Shown: in pieces, positions 16,426 to 24,255 of the stretch
How the letters are laid out: each line of letters begins with the position of its first letter
Numbering within the stretch: the first letter of the stretch is position 1
From: Phycisphaerae bacterium
GTDB lineage: Bacteria > Planctomycetota > Phycisphaerae > Sedimentisphaerales > Anaerobacaceae
Assembly: GCA_030601745.1 (NCBI GenBank)
Contig: JAUWBI010000001.1
Location: forward strand, 39,443 to 103,442
Reading direction: 5' to 3'
DNA: 64,000 nucleotides
Program-made: the position numbers and the translations under genes
Notes under the pieces: model-generated
What the model saw: only the letters and a program-made list of their open reading frames with translations
Told to the model about the DNA's origin: nothing
The model's database searches: none

Positions 16426-19400
16426 GCCTCAAGCAGCAGTGCTCGCCTCTCATCCGGATACTTCTCCTTAAAGCTTTGCAATTTGTACTGAGCTTCTTTG
16501 ACAAGACCAACCTTAAGGAAAGTCTGAATTTGGAAAAGATGGTTTTCTACACTGTCTTCAAGCAATAAAAGTTCTTCAGAATATCTCTGTACGGCCTCTT
16601 TATCAGCGGTCCTTTCTGCAACAAGTAAAAGACCTTTGACCACGTCACTGTCCTTCGCTTCGGTTTTGTACAACTGCTCCAGGACCCTCCTGCCATCCTC
16701 AAATTGACCGCTCCGAAAATAATAGCGCCATAGCAATTCCGGTTCTTGCGCCAGCAACTTTTTTGCTTTTTCTTTTTGACCGGTGAGCCGAAGGTATTCC
16801 GCAAAGCTATCGAGCGCAACCTTGTCTTGCGGGTCTATAGCAATGGCCTGCTCGAAAGATGACTGAGCAATAGCAAACAATGCCTCTTTGCTTTCCGCAT
16901 CCGTTTCCTCAAGAGCCATTTTCATTGCCAGCCTCCCCAGCAGTACAGCATTCTTCACGCTCGGAGCGGTTTTTTGCAAATACTGGCGAATCGCCAGGGC
17001 TCGCCGCTCGCTCGTCGGGCTTATATATTCAGCGTAGCCGCCAAGTAACTCCATATCACCCGGGTTCAGCGCCATTGCGTTTTCCAAGGCAGCCCTGGCT
17101 TCAATTGCCTGGTCTGAAGATACATTCGGCCCGAGTCTTTTATTACGCTGGTACAGCACATTCGCCAATACTTTTGCAATGGTTCCATCCAGAGGGTTCA
17201 AAGATGCGGCTTTTCGGGCGTCTTCGATAGAGGAATGCTCATTTCCAAGAATAGCATTGACATTGCTTCTCAACATAAAGCCGTGGGAGAAGACCGGCCT
17301 TTGCCTCAAACATTCTTCGAGTCTCGCCAGCGCATCTTTATATTCCTCTTTAGTCATAGCAAGACGGGCGGCAAAAAATTGGCCGCTGCACCTATCGATA
17401 TTTTCACGTCGCACCGTCTCTACGATTTCTTCTGCCAGCTCCCAATCTTTCTTCCCAATCGCTATCTCAAAAAGATAGCTCACAGCAATTTCGTATTGCA
17501 GATTGCGCATATCGCGTTGCGTATTTTTTTTCTCGCGATATGCATCACGCGCAACGGACGACGAAAATACCTTTTTGAATTCTCCAGCCGCCTTATCCAG
17601 CTCTCCGTGCCTGTGATAAAACAATCCAAGCTTCACGGCCCGGCGAATCGGCTCGCCAATTTCTGAGAGAACCTGCTCTTCTATCTCCTTACGCCTTTGC
17701 CGGGAAATCTCGTCCGGCGCAGGCTCGGCAAGTACCCGTTTGTAAAACAGAACCGTTGTACTATCCGGAAAATATCCCAAAAATCTATTAACTATATCCC
17801 TGGCCTGTTCGAGCCGGCCTTGCGATATGTAATTATTGCAAACAGCAACGACAGGAGCCTCTCCGACGGAATTCGGCTCTATTGTTAATAGTTTTTCCAC
17901 CAATCCGGCGCAAACGGCCCAGTAGCCCTTCAATTCAGCTTTCATTACCTGCACAGAGGCTTGCGCCCGGCCACCCTCTTTTTCCGGCACCTCCAGGCCC
18001 TTGAAAATTATGGGCGAACTGTCTTTTATTTGCTTTTGCGTTACAACTTTTTGAAGCTCCCTAATCTTGGCCTGCACCAGTGCCAGGTTGAGTTTAATTG
18101 TATTCGTGTCATCCGGCTCAGCCTTGGCCAATTCTGCTTCAGCCTCGTCAAACTGCCCTGCGCCAAGTAAAGCGCTGATGCGAAGTGTTTGGCTTCTCTT
18201 GTTGGCCCAATATCTCTCCTCAAAAGAGTTCACAACACTCAAAGCCACGTCGTAGGCCCGGCGTTTTAACAACACGTCTACATAATCCAGAACGGCTTCA
18301 GGTTTGGTCCATTGAATATTTGCATCAAGCGCACTTTCCAGGAATTCCCTGACCGCACCAACTTCAGAAGTATTCTTAAAAATCTTCGCAAGGGCATAAG
18401 AAAGCTGTGCATCTGCTCGCCCGGATGCTTTAAGTAGTTCGTAAGCTTTATACAGTTTTCTGATGGCGAAGTTTCTATTTCCCTTCGCAAGCTCAAGCAT
18501 TGCCTGCCACTTAATAACCTGCGGCTCTTCACCGCTGTCGAAAAGCTGCTCAATTTCGCGCACCGCCTGCTCGGCATCTGCCATCCATTCCTGGGTCTGC
18601 GACTTTGTTCTTACCTCGCAAGGCTCAATGAGCTGCTCGATATAGTAATTTGCAAGGAAAGTGTACAATGAGATTCTATTCATTAGATTTGCCCAATGCC
18701 GCGGGCCATTTACCTCCTGTGCATCCGGCAATGTAAGGGCATTCTCGGCCACTTCTATTGCCTTATGGATTTCCTGCTTCTGCCCATAAATAGAAAACCT
18801 GCGATAGTGCAAATTGGCCGCATTTATTGCATAAGTCACATTTAGCTTGTCCAATTCAATTGACTTTTCAGCCGCCTCTACGGCCTTATCAAGATTTTTG
18901 TGGCCTAACCGCCGATAGAGTTCGGCCAATGCCGAAAATGCCTCTGCACTGGAAGGAAATCTCTCCGCAAGCAACAAGTATTCGGGCTCGAGCAACTGAA
19001 TTTGCTCCTGTGGCTGCGTTCCGACACTACTTTGTTCAAGCTTTTCTGTTAGAAGATTAATATGTGCCCTCGGGTCAGCACCTGCAACCTCAACAGCTTG
19101 CTTCAAAATTTCCCTGGCTTGCTCTGCAGCTTTGTCTCTTTCTTCAAAATTACCTCTTTCAACTAAAATCTCCCCTTTTGCTTTGACCACTTGCGCTAAA
19201 TACCAATAGGCCTGGGGGTCGCCTGGTTCAAGTTCCCGAACCTTTTCCAAATCAGCAGTTGCCTTAACAAGCAGTTCGTCGGGGTCGGTTACCGCTCCCA
19301 TCCTTGCTATTTCAAGGTTGGCTCTACCCCTGAGCAGATACAAATACGGGCCCAAACGCTGCCTGCCTGCTCCTTTTTTCTGCATTCCAAAGGTTTCCCA

Positions 19401-19910
19401 TTTGTCTGTATTTTCGGTAAGCAGGTTTGCATCTGCCACTTCTATAAATTCCGATGCCTGCGACGCAACCTCCTTCCAGACTCGATGCACACCATTATCA
19501 GCCATTATGTAAAAGTACTTCAACCGTCCAAATCGAGCCTTAGCGTTCTTCGGGTCTATGCTGATTATGTTGTCCCAGCACCGCTGCACATTGCGCCATC
19601 GGTCGGTTTCGATATATAGGTCCACAAGTTTAAAAAGCATCTTTATCTTGAGCGAATCGGTCCTTGCCAGACGCCGCGCCTTACCATAATTGCGTTCAGC
19701 CTTCTTGTATTCTTCCGCTTTTGTCTGCTCATCTGTCGCTTCGTGGGCCGCCTTTACTGCCGCATCGCCGTCTTCGATGAACGTTTCCGGTCCTATGAGT
19801 CCAAAACGAAATGCGAATTTCGGAATTAAGGGAATCAGAGCCAGTCCCAGAACTATCAAAACCGCCGAGCCAATAAGTGCAACTTTTTTATTCAATCTCT
19901 TCTTTGCCAT
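16398..19910 (-). CDS. large membrane-anchored TPR protein of the exosortase/EPS locus
   Basis: The ORF track starts at 19979, but ATG 19910 ('MAKKRLNKKVALIGSAVLIV') with GGAAGGG upstream is preferred; it gives a 1170-residue protein. A single N-terminal membrane helix (about residues 10-30) anchors it. The rest is a chain of TPR-like pairs, e.g. 'EEYKKAERNYGKARRLARTD', 'DPQAYWYLAQVVKAKGEILV' and 'EAFSALAELYRRLGHKNLDK'. It ends abruptly '..LLLEAWLAMRQVV' inside a repeat; the next ORF continues in another frame. It sits between the EpsI-like gene and the tyrosine autokinase and probably scaffolds or regulates polysaccharide or PEP-CTERM protein export. Known family members are periplasm- or outer-membrane-facing; topology here is inferred. 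Confidence 0.85.
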   Translation of the reverse strand: MAKKRLNKKVALIGSAVLIVLGLALIPLIPKFAFRFGLIGPETFIEDGDAAVKAAHEATDEQTKAEEYKKAERNYGKARRLARTDSLKIKMLFKLVDLYIETDRWRNVQRCWDNIISIDPKNAKARFGRLKYFYIMADNGVHRVWKEVASQASEFIEVADANLLTENTDKWETFGMQKKGAGRQRLGPYLYLLRGRANLEIARMGAVTDPDELLVKATADLEKVRELEPGDPQAYWYLAQVVKAKGEILVERGNFEERDKAAEQAREILKQAVEVAGADPRAHINLLTEKLEQSSVGTQPQEQIQLLEPEYLLLAERFPSSAEAFSALAELYRRLGHKNLDKAVEAAEKSIELDKLNVTYAINAANLHYRRFSIYGQKQEIHKAIEVAENALTLPDAQEVNGPRHWANLMNRISLYTFLANYYIEQLIEPCEVRTKSQTQEWMADAEQAVREIEQLFDSGEEPQVIKWQAMLELAKGNRNFAIRKLYKAYELLKASGRADAQLSYALAKIFKNTSEVGAVREFLESALDANIQWTKPEAVLDYVDVLLKRRAYDVALSVVNSFEERYWANKRSQTLRISALLGAGQFDEAEAELAKAEPDDTNTIKLNLALVQAKIRELQKVVTQKQIKDSSPIIFKGLEVPEKEGGRAQASVQVMKAELKGYWAVCAGLVEKLLTIEPNSVGEAPVVAVCNNYISQGRLEQARDIVNRFLGYFPDSTTVLFYKRVLAEPAPDEISRQRRKEIEEQVLSEIGEPIRRAVKLGLFYHRHGELDKAAGEFKKVFSSSVARDAYREKKNTQRDMRNLQYEIAVSYLFEIAIGKKDWELAEEIVETVRRENIDRCSGQFFAARLAMTKEEYKDALARLEECLRQRPVFSHGFMLRSNVNAILGNEHSSIEDARKAASLNPLDGTIAKVLANVLYQRNKRLGPNVSSDQAIEARAALENAMALNPGDMELLGGYAEYISPTSERRALAIRQYLQKTAPSVKNAVLLGRLAMKMALEETDAESKEALFAIAQSSFEQAIAIDPQDKVALDSFAEYLRLTGQKEKAKKLLAQEPELLWRYYFRSGQFEDGRRVLEQLYKTEAKDSDVVKGLLLVAERTADKEAVQRYSEELLLLEDSVENHLFQIQTFLKVGLVKEAQYKLQSFKEKYPDERRALLLEAWLAMRQVV

Positions 19911-19925
19911 AATTTTTCCCTTCCA

Positions 19926-19962
19926 CCCCCACTTTTGTCTTCGACAAGAAGACGTGGGGGGG
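19926..19962. repeat. leader hairpin CCCCCAC...GTCTTC/GAAGAC...GTGGGGG, copy 1
   Basis: CCCCCACTTTTGTCTTCGACAAGAAGACGTGGGGG forms a two-part stem (CCCCCAC with GTGGGGG, TCTTC with GAAGA). It lies just upstream of the TPR gene start on the minus strand. A copy differing at only a few positions occurs at 57059-57092 at the 5' end of the giant protease gene, in the same orientation relative to its gene. Confidence 0.75.
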
Positions 19963-20103
19963 CCAACACCTGCAAACACAGTTTCGTATCACGTATCTCG
20001 CAGAAAAAGCTAAAAGCTGTTGAGTTAAAATTCCGCAGCTTTTCGCTTCTTCGCTTCACGTATCACGCAGAGCGAAAACGCACGAAGCATCACTATTTGC
20101 CAT

Positions 20104-20859
20104 TCACCACTGACCAGCGGGCCAATGTTCTTTTTCCAAAATGGGTAATATTACGCTTAAGAACCTTTCACTTGCTGTAATCGCATCTTCTTTGCTCGGG
20201 TAAATCGCCTGACCGAACCTGGTATTAAAGAACTTCCACTCAACCTTGGAAAAATACGAATATTTGCCGAAAATGTTCTTATTTAGAGCTATTCGAGCAT
20301 CTTCTCTGCTGTTGGCATATTTTTCGTTGACGTTAAAAAGGTACAGAATCGGGAATTTTGCACCGCTCTGCCAGTGATTGGAATTTGTGCCGGCAAAGAT
20401 AAGGTATCTTCCCGGAATCTTCTTCTCGACACCGGCTTTATTTATTTTGAATGTCACGCTATCGGATGCCAATCTTTGATAGCCGCTGCCCATATAGCAT
20501 TCTTCCGGCACGTGCGGCACCCGGTCGGGAAGCTCGTAATAAGTAATAAACAGCGAGCATTTACGAACGGCACTGTCAGCTGCTGCATCCGTATCTTCGA
20601 GAATCCATTGGATATAATCTTCGGTGCCCAAACTCTCAACAACCTCCTCGTTTTTGATTTTTTCTTTTGATAATACCTTGTAAGGAGCCAATCCTTTTTC
20701 ATCCAGAAGGTCTAAAGTCTTTTTCAACGGCAAGGGTTCCTTCTTTAATTTTATGCCTAAACTTTTTGTCATAATCGGCATGCCAATCCCAGCCGTTGCG
20801 AGCAGCACCGCACATATCAAAAAAGCCGGCTGCATATAGGTCTTTATCGTATCTCGCAT
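20104..20859 (-). CDS. EpsI-like exosortase-associated protein (DUF3485-like)
   Basis: I use the ATG at 20859 ('MRDTIKTYMQPAFLICAVLL'); the longer ORF start would read through a GC palindrome and overlap the exosortase gene. The 251-residue protein has one N-terminal membrane helix followed by a periplasmic domain. 'SLFITYYELPDRVPHVPEECYMGSGYQ' with its His-x-Pro-x-x-Cys motif is the mark of EpsI/DUF3485 proteins, which occur beside or fused to exosortases. 'NEKYANSREDARIALNKNIF' and the C-terminal 'FLSVILPILEKEHWP' agree. The exact function is unknown; it is thought to work with the exosortase in polysaccharide or protein export. The start codon sits inside an ATACGAGATGCGAGATACG repeat and has no clear ribosome-binding site. 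Confidence 0.85.
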   Translation of the reverse strand: MRDTIKTYMQPAFLICAVLLATAGIGMPIMTKSLGIKLKKEPLPLKKTLDLLDEKGLAPYKVLSKEKIKNEEVVESLGTEDYIQWILEDTDAAADSAVRKCSLFITYYELPDRVPHVPEECYMGSGYQRLASDSVTFKINKAGVEKKIPGRYLIFAGTNSNHWQSGAKFPILYLFNVNEKYANSREDARIALNKNIFGKYSYFSKVEWKFFNTRFGQAIYPSKEDAITASERFLSVILPILEKEHWPAGQW

Positions 20860-20870
20860 CTCGTATCTCA
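20846..20870. repeat. ATACGAGATGCGAGATACGA repeat over the EpsI gene start
   Basis: On the minus strand, GAGATACGAGATGCGAGATACG spans the start codon of the EpsI-like gene. The same unit type is seen near 23.68, 24.13, 33.43, 36.62, 42.68, 46.64 and 57.22 kb. Confidence 0.6.
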
Positions 20871-20876
20871 CTTCAT

Positions 20877-20898
20877 CCCGCTCCTCGGAGGGGCGGGG
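20877..20898. repeat. GC-rich palindrome, intergenic copy
   Basis: CCCGCTCCTCGGAGGGGCGGGG lies between the exosortase stop and the EpsI start. It is the only copy of this family found outside a coding region in the window. Confidence 0.8.
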
Positions 20899-20899
20899 T

Positions 20900-21934
20900 T
20901 CACACCTCACGCCTGCGAACCACAATATCTTCGGCAACTGCCTCGGTTTCTTCAATAAACAGACTCGACATAAACCACGCAAGAAAACCATATAAGCCAA
21001 ACGCTAACGGCAGCATCCCTACGCCAAGAATATCGTGATAAATACCCTGAGTGTACCTGGGATGTATCAGCACATAAATAAAGCCGGTAACCGATACACG
21101 AACGATATTGCAAAATATCGCTATCGGTATGGTGCTGGCCAACAAGACAATGCGCTGCCATATAGGTCTGTAGTGCAGATACGCCATAGCGACGCCCAGA
21201 GCCAGAAAGGCCATCAGCAGCCGCATCCCGCTGCAGGCCTCGGCCACATTAAGCGCAGGCTCCATCCGCTGGCCCTTGTAAACCACGTCTATCACCACAC
21301 CGCTGACTGTAGCTTCCATCTGGCTAACCAAATTCAACAAGGCAGTTGCCACCCTGGCCGCCATCTGCCGCATCGGCATAGTCAGCTTAACATAATATCT
21401 CGCCGGCACCCGCACCGCAAACACCAAGAACGCAACAGGCAGCCATATATATTTAACCAGGCGCCACCCGCCCAAAAACAATACAACCGCACCAAGTGTC
21501 GCTATCATACCAATTGGCCGCAAGTACCAGTATCGGAAGTGAACTATATTAAGAGGATAAAACACAATCCCGCAAATCAGAAAAAACAAACCCCAATAAC
21601 TCGGCTTAATTTGAAGATTCAAAATTTCCTTCTTATGCTGGTTAATAAAATATAAACTGAAAAGCGGGATTAGAAAACCGTGCGACCAGCTCCTGTCGTT
21701 GAGCCATATATGAACAAGTTCGCCAATTTCTTTGTGAAAAAGATAGACAAACAATCCCCCAATTATCAATATTTTGACGTAATTATGCACCCCGAGTTCG
21801 CGCCAGTTTGTCCGGGGGGGGGCTGCAAAATGGAAACTCTGAGCTGCCCTTGACGATTGATTATTTTCAACTGATGATTGTTTATTTCCTGATTTCAATA
21901 ATCTTTTGTCAATAATCGATTCTTTATCCGCCAT
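20900..21934 (-). CDS. exosortase (membrane transpeptidase for PEP-CTERM-type proteins)
   Basis: The ORF track begins at a TTG (21940); the ATG at 21934 ('MADKESIIDKRLL') is preferred, giving 344 residues. About eight membrane helices follow a hydrophilic N-terminus. The catalytic residues of exosortases are present: Cys in 'NVAEACSGMRLLMAFLALG', Arg in 'IFCNIVRVSVTGF' and His in 'GIYHDILGVG'. Exosortases cleave PEP-CTERM signals at the cytoplasmic membrane and are nearly always linked to exopolysaccharide genes, as here (Wza-like, EpsI-like, Wzc-like). The first 35 residues are encoded by low-complexity DNA of the TTGATTATT repeat type and are unlike the conserved core. A tract of nine G on the plus strand near 21814 is a potential slippage site. 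Confidence 0.92.
   Translation of the reverse strand: MADKESIIDKRLLKSGNKQSSVENNQSSRAAQSFHFAAPPRTNWRELGVHNYVKILIIGGLFVYLFHKEIGELVHIWLNDRSWSHGFLIPLFSLYFINQHKKEILNLQIKPSYWGLFFLICGIVFYPLNIVHFRYWYLRPIGMIATLGAVVLFLGGWRLVKYIWLPVAFLVFAVRVPARYYVKLTMPMRQMAARVATALLNLVSQMEATVSGVVIDVVYKGQRMEPALNVAEACSGMRLLMAFLALGVAMAYLHYRPIWQRIVLLASTIPIAIFCNIVRVSVTGFIYVLIHPRYTQGIYHDILGVGMLPLAFGLYGFLAWFMSSLFIEETEAVAEDIVVRRREV
21858..21925 (-). repeat. TTGATTATT-type repeat within the exosortase N-terminus
   Basis: The DNA for 'SIIDKRLLKSGNKQSSVENN' consists of ATTGA/ATCATCAG/AATAATCAATCG units, like the intergenic arrays at 6.5, 14.9 and 35.6 kb. The conserved protein begins after it. Confidence 0.5.
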
Positions 21935-21981
21935 AACCAATTAGTTTTGAGTGTTTAGTCAAAACTCAAAATTCAAGACTA

Positions 21982-23643
21982 TTAAAACCAGCTGGGTATA
22001 GGCCTGCGGGTATAGTAATCTCTATCTGCAAAATTACGGTCATAAACAAAACCGAATCCGTAAGTTGCCCTGAACGCATTTCTCAAAACCGCGCGCCACC
22101 TGGAGGTTGGATGTGTGCCGACATTGATCAAATCGTTCGGCTTAATAAAGAAATCCGGCTGTTCGCCTCGTGCGATTTTATCCAAATCCACCATCACGAT
22201 TTCTTCTTTTTTCTTTCCGATTCTCCTTACCACCTCACAGCGTTTTGGCCACGCCAGAGGTCCCAGGCCGCCCGCCGCGGCTATAGCCATCTTCAAGGTC
22301 ATCGGCCGGCCTGTAACAGGAATGTATCCTTGAGCGTTGACATTACCCATAATACAGAATTCACCGATAATATCAACAGGCACCTGAATACTATCACCGG
22401 GCCTTATCACAATATTGTACCGAGGGTCACCTGCGGACAGTCTATCGGCAGGAATCTTTATAACTCGCGTCTGCACTCCTCCGGCTCCTATCTGGTCCCA
22501 GTCGAAATCCGCCGGAACTTTTTCTCTGAGCGGCTCGGTTACTTTCTCCGGCTCGACCTTAATCACCGGCTCCGCTGGCTCCGGCCGACCGACCTGCACC
22601 GGAACCCATTGGCCGTCCCGAAAAATCCACTCGATACGGCCTCTCTTCTCCTCATCTGTTGGCTCACCTGTATCCGTTGGCTTATCTATCGTTTTTTGCC
22701 CAGCCAGCTTGATGGATGATTCCAGTACATCCAGCACGTCTTTGATGTCCCTCCGGCCTTGCCCGCCCAGCCCCTCCGAGGGGCGGGGCCCGCCATCGGC
22801 TGACGGTTCAAAACCTATCGGCAAAGCCACTTCGGCAAGTTCCTTATCCGTTATCATCTCTGCCGAAGCTATGACCAATCTATTCTCCGACCGCTGCCCT
22901 TTCGCCCGTGGTGCAATTATCTCCAGCATTTCCTGTTCAGGCTTAATCTGTTCCTTCGGCTCCTCCAGCTCAGGAAACTCCGGTTTAGTAATTTCCGGCT
23001 CAATCGGTTCAGCTACGGCTTCCTTGCCCGTAATAGAACGCGAAACATAAACGTAGCTTATGTTAAATTGGCTTATCCCCCCCGCTGTCGCAAGCGCATC
23101 GAGCAATCTGAAATCATACCGCGGAATCGCGTATCTGCTTGGAGCCGGCACACCATTACCCGATATTGAAAACGTGCGTTGTTGTGAGCTCATCAAGGTC
23201 ACGGTAACCAACGCCTCTCTTAGTATGCTCGGCTCAAGGATTTGCCTTATCTCCTCCTCAAGTTGCGATTCAGTCAGCCCCCCCGCATCAACTGCCCCAA
23301 CCTCCGGTATGGATATCCTGCCGGTCTCGGTAACAACATAATCTTTTTCAAACATAGCCCCCTCTGCAAGCAGTTCAAAAATGGATATCCTGACAATATC
23401 GCCGGAACTAAACACATAATCGGTCTCGAATGCCATGACATCTATCGGCCTGGGGTCTTCCGCTCGTTCCCAGGCCGACGGTGCCTCCTCTGCCACACCC
23501 AGCGAATCCAATATCACATTGACCGCCGGTACAGGACGGAACCTGCCTATTTGCGCCGGGTCAAAAAACTTATTGCCGCAACCAGAGTAAATACTTAGAA
23601 CAGATAAAACAGATACAATCGCTACGGCCCGTGTCGTTTTCAC
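21982..23643 (-). CDS. Wza-like polysaccharide export lipoprotein with SLBB domains
   Basis: This is the outer-membrane/periplasmic export channel component for exopolysaccharide. The GTG at 23643 is favoured, because 'VKTTRAVAIVSVLSVLSIYSGC' is then a textbook type II signal with lipobox YSGC; the ATG at 23730 would add 29 residues encoded by repeat DNA. The Poly_export domain follows near 'DYVFSSGDIVRISIFELLAE', a first SLBB unit near 'ISGNGVPAPSRYAIPRYDFR' and a second near 'FCIMGNVNAQGYIPVTGRPM'. Between them is a long Pro/Glu/Lys-rich linker of about 170 residues, containing 'PRPSEGLGGQG' encoded by a GC palindrome. The gene heads the minus-strand cluster. Confidence 0.88.
   Translation of the reverse strand: MKTTRAVAIVSVLSVLSIYSGCGNKFFDPAQIGRFRPVPAVNVILDSLGVAEEAPSAWERAEDPRPIDVMAFETDYVFSSGDIVRISIFELLAEGAMFEKDYVVTETGRISIPEVGAVDAGGLTESQLEEEIRQILEPSILREALVTVTLMSSQQRTFSISGNGVPAPSRYAIPRYDFRLLDALATAGGISQFNISYVYVSRSITGKEAVAEPIEPEITKPEFPELEEPKEQIKPEQEMLEIIAPRAKGQRSENRLVIASAEMITDKELAEVALPIGFEPSADGGPRPSEGLGGQGRRDIKDVLDVLESSIKLAGQKTIDKPTDTGEPTDEEKRGRIEWIFRDGQWVPVQVGRPEPAEPVIKVEPEKVTEPLREKVPADFDWDQIGAGGVQTRVIKIPADRLSAGDPRYNIVIRPGDSIQVPVDIIGEFCIMGNVNAQGYIPVTGRPMTLKMAIAAAGGLGPLAWPKRCEVVRRIGKKKEEIVMVDLDKIARGEQPDFFIKPNDLINVGTHPTSRWRAVLRNAFRATYGFGFVYDRNFADRDYYTRRPIPSWF
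22769..22788. repeat. GC-rich palindrome inside the export lipoprotein gene
   Basis: AGCCCCTCCGAGGGGCGGGG, in frame, encodes part of 'GPRPSEGLGG' in the low-complexity linker. The palindrome contains no stop codon in any of six frames. Confidence 0.8.
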
Positions 23644-23726
23644 CCCGTTAGAAATCTCGTCTAAGCGTGAAGCGTATCTCGAATTTTGTATCGTATCACC
23701 TCTCGTTATAGAATTTCTAACGGGGG
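23643..23726. repeat. inverted repeat CCCCGTTAGAAAT ... ATTTCTAACGGGG
   Basis: Two 13-base arms at 23643-23655 and 23713-23725 enclose about 57 bases that include a CGTATCTCG.ATTTTGTATCGTATC repeat. The element covers the likely promoter/leader of the export gene. Similar single arms are seen at 3746 (CCCTGTTAGAAAAG), 57112 (CCTCGTTAGAAG) and, inverted, 57181. Confidence 0.6.
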
Positions 23727-23730
23727 TCAT

Positions 23731-24255
23731 ATCGCTAAAATTCCAACTTGTGCTTCACAGAGTAGCAAAAGACACCACGTTTTTCCCCTGCGTTCTCTGC
23801 GGTTAATCTTTTTTCTCTCTATCCGATGACATTATCGGTTTAACACCCTGTTCGCTTAAGCTTTTTAAGGGTTCCCATTTTGCGATTTTCCGCATCTGTC
23901 TTCTGTCCTCTGTAAATCAACAATGTAGCTATACGCTTAAAATGGGGGATTTGTTCACTATCGGCCTTTGTTCTCCTTGGGAGTCCATACGGACAGGCCC
24001 TATAATCATCACAATACCAGAACAGGTAAAGCTGGTGAGAGAAGTCCCGTTTTTACGGGGTAAAAAAGACCATCCCGTTTGATATGAGCAGTAGAAAAAA
24101 AATTACAAATAAAAACCGTGAATCATAATTCTCAATACGAGATATGCAATTTAAATGCCGAACCGCCCCCCTTCAAACACCCTCTCAACGCTCGCAGCCA
24201 CGTAATATCCGCATCGTTCTTCTTTAACTGGCAAGAGGACCCGACCTTCTGTCAC
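23731..24255. other. 525-base intergenic region upstream of the EPS/exosortase cluster
   Basis: No ORF with coding character is seen on either strand. It contains a CTGCGTTCTCTGCGGTTAATC repeat (about 23788-23808), a CCCGTTTTTACGGGG hairpin (about 24046-24060) and an AATACGAGATATGC repeat near 24130. Promoters for the EPS cluster should lie here, but I cannot point to a convincing one. Confidence 0.5.
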
